This document shows, in pieces, positions 4,873 through 5,590 of a DNA stretch of 5,590 bases (within the stretch, counting starts at the first letter, position 1; every line of letters starts with the position of its first letter). The DNA lies in NCBI GenBank assembly GCA_938091475.1, contig CALLJI010000088.1:1-5590 (forward strand), read 5' to 3'. Below the pieces are notes generated by a model that saw nothing but the letters and a program-made list of their open reading frames with translations, made no database searches and was not told the origin of the DNA. The translations under genes were made by a program, and so were the position numbers. This stretch comes from an uncultured Caldimicrobium sp. Its GTDB lineage: Bacteria; Desulfobacterota; Thermodesulfobacteria; Thermodesulfobacteriales; Thermodesulfobacteriaceae.

Positions 4873-5364
4873 TTACTCCTTTTCTATGAAAGGAGAAGGA
4901 GTTAGATTTTTCATAAGTTTTTCTTCAAAAAAAGCATAAAGTTTTCCTGGAAGATAAAGACCACACCCTAAAATCCAGCTTTCATCTCTTAAAATCACAT
5001 ATCCGGGGCTAATAGGTAAATCTATTTTAAGGGGCATTTTTTCTTTTAGAGCTAAGAGTTGTGCTTCATTAAGAGTCACTACATTTTTGGTAGCATATTT
5101 GCCAAAACGCTGTAAAAAGGCTGAAGTAGGTTTTAAATACTTTGATACTTTTCTTAGAAATAATAACCCTACTACCTCTGGAATTAATTTTTTTAAATTG
5201 GGTAAATGCTCCGTCTTTGGGAACATCCAATAGTTCGTAGTGCCCTTTAAAAAAAGGTAATTTTCAAATAAAGTCCTTTCAATCCCAAAACGGTCTTCCA
5301 AAAAATTGAGAATTTCCTCCCTCTCTTCTTGGGACAATTCTGTTGGAAATCTCTTAGCTATCAT
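4873..5364 (-). CDS. Stand-alone RsmF-like PUA domain protein (putative)
   Basis: A 163-residue protein resembling the RNA-binding PUA-like C-terminal region of RsmF/NOL1-NOP2-Sun m5C RNA methyltransferases, but with no SAM-binding methyltransferase domain. Visible: an N-terminal helical segment LSQEEREEILNFLEDRFGIE (10-29), then ENYLFLKGTTNYWMF; a middle part VGLLFLRKVSKYLKPTSAFLQRFGK (65-89) like the 'Gl...+....+Ps.af...fg' stretch of those tails; LNEAQLLALKEKMPL (98-112); and a core SPGYVILRDESWILGCGLYLPGKLYAF with the Gly-Tyr-Val and Leu-Gly-Cys-Gly-Leu pattern of PUA strands. It probably binds structured RNA (rRNA or tRNA); whether it works with a separate methyltransferase is unknown. 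The only credible start is ATG at 5364; no Shine-Dalgarno site precedes it and a TATAAT box sits 8 nt upstream, which suggests leaderless translation. It is convergent with the ftsEX operon, and its last codons can form a hairpin (4876-4895). Confidence 0.55.
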   Translation of the reverse strand: MIAKRFPTELSQEEREEILNFLEDRFGIERTLFENYLFLKGTTNYWMFPKTEHLPNLKKLIPEVVGLLFLRKVSKYLKPTSAFLQRFGKYATKNVVTLNEAQLLALKEKMPLKIDLPISPGYVILRDESWILGCGLYLPGKLYAFFEEKLMKNLTPSPFIEKE

Positions 5365-5372
5365 AGGGTTTA

Positions 5373-5401
5373 ATTATAACGCAATATTTAATTTTAGGTA
5401 A
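5373..5401 (-). promoter_or_regulatory. Promoter of the PUA-domain gene
   Basis: On the minus strand, a perfect -10 TATAAT (5378-5373) with a poor -35 TTACCT (5401-5396; 3 of 6 bases) at a 17-bp spacing. Transcription should start about 6-8 nt after the -10 box, at 5365-5367, i.e. within three bases of the ATG at 5364. The message would have practically no leader. Confidence 0.55.
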
Positions 5402-5432
5402 TCCAAAATCGCCCTCACAGATGAAAGCTCTC

Positions 5433-5589
5433 GGGCACGGCGATGCCGTGCCCCAAAGAATTAAAATTTGTAGGGGCAGCCTTTGCGGCTGCCCAAATTG
5501 GGCACGGCAGTGCCGTGCCCATACAAAATACTGGGCTGGGGCAAACCCTGCCCCTACATTTTTGGGGGCGATTCGTGAATCGCCTCTAC
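5433..5589. repeat. REP-like palindrome cluster 3 (continues past edge)
   Basis: Five palindromes of the same superfamily directly upstream of the PUA-gene promoter: 5433-5454 GGGCACGGCGATGCCGTGCC without CTAC; 5470-5494 GTAGGGGCAGCC...GGCTGCCC in opposite orientation; 5500-5524 GGGCACGGCAGTGCCGTGCC, ending ATAC; 5533-5557 GGGCTGGG...CCCTGCCCCTAC, with one T-T mismatch in the stem; 5565-5589 GGGGCGATTCGTGAATCGCC, ending TCTAC. Spacers are only 5-15 bp. The cluster reaches the window end, so its full size is unknown. Confidence 0.85.
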
Positions 5590-5590
5590 A

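Noticed and set aside
4876..4895. Terminator hairpin for the minus-strand PUA gene
   Set aside because: CTCCTTT/AAAGGAG forms a stem, but it lies in the last codons and no T-run follows on the minus strand.
4873..5364. Truncated or broken RsmF methyltransferase
   Set aside because: The gene has its own promoter and start codon, and no methyltransferase remnant lies upstream; a REP cluster sits there instead. A deliberate stand-alone gene is more likely, though an ancient truncation cannot be excluded.

Overview
The window comes from an AT-rich bacterial chromosome. Its proteins are rich in Lys, Glu, Ile and Phe, and it carries an FtsE-FtsX-EnvC-type cell-division operon, which indicates a diderm (outer-membrane) bacterium. 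The composition suggests a thermophile, possibly of the Thermodesulfobacteria or a related lineage. That placement is an inference from style and gene content; there is no marker gene here to prove it.

Layout from left to right. Positions 1-320 hold no credible protein gene. They hold a strongly structured RNA of about 160 nt (151-310) closed by a perfect 15-bp helix and followed by a T-run; its sequence resembles 6S RNA. Positions 384-713 are a cluster of short GC-rich palindromes ending in CTAC (GTAG on the other strand), i.e. REP-like elements. Next, on the minus strand, is a two-gene unit read from 2011 down to 817: a 70-residue amphi-Trp domain protein with a clear promoter and Shine-Dalgarno site, followed 16 nt later by a 321-residue protein with the motif layout of the TraB/Tiki/EreA/ChaN-like superfamily. 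A second REP cluster (2120-2498) separates this unit from the divergent plus-strand operon.

The plus-strand operon 2571-4787 consists of three overlapping genes: ftsE (ATPase), ftsX (four-helix membrane protein) and a secreted coiled-coil protein with a C-terminal LytM-like domain that lacks the metal-binding histidines, so it looks like a short EnvC-type non-enzymatic activator. By analogy with E. coli, cytoplasmic ATP hydrolysis by FtsE would be passed through FtsX to this periplasmic protein, which would switch on a cell-wall amidase encoded elsewhere. A convergent minus-strand gene (5364-4873) encodes a 163-residue protein resembling the PUA-like tail of RsmF-type rRNA m5C methyltransferases, without the methyltransferase part. 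Its TATAAT box lies so close to the ATG that a leaderless mRNA is likely. A third REP cluster (5433-5589) runs to the window edge.

The most unusual material is non-coding: more than 20 REP-like palindromes of several arm sequences sharing one CTAC/GTAG foot, arranged as composite modules that have been duplicated as blocks, and the 6S-like RNA with two mutually exclusive (or pseudoknotted) long pairings.
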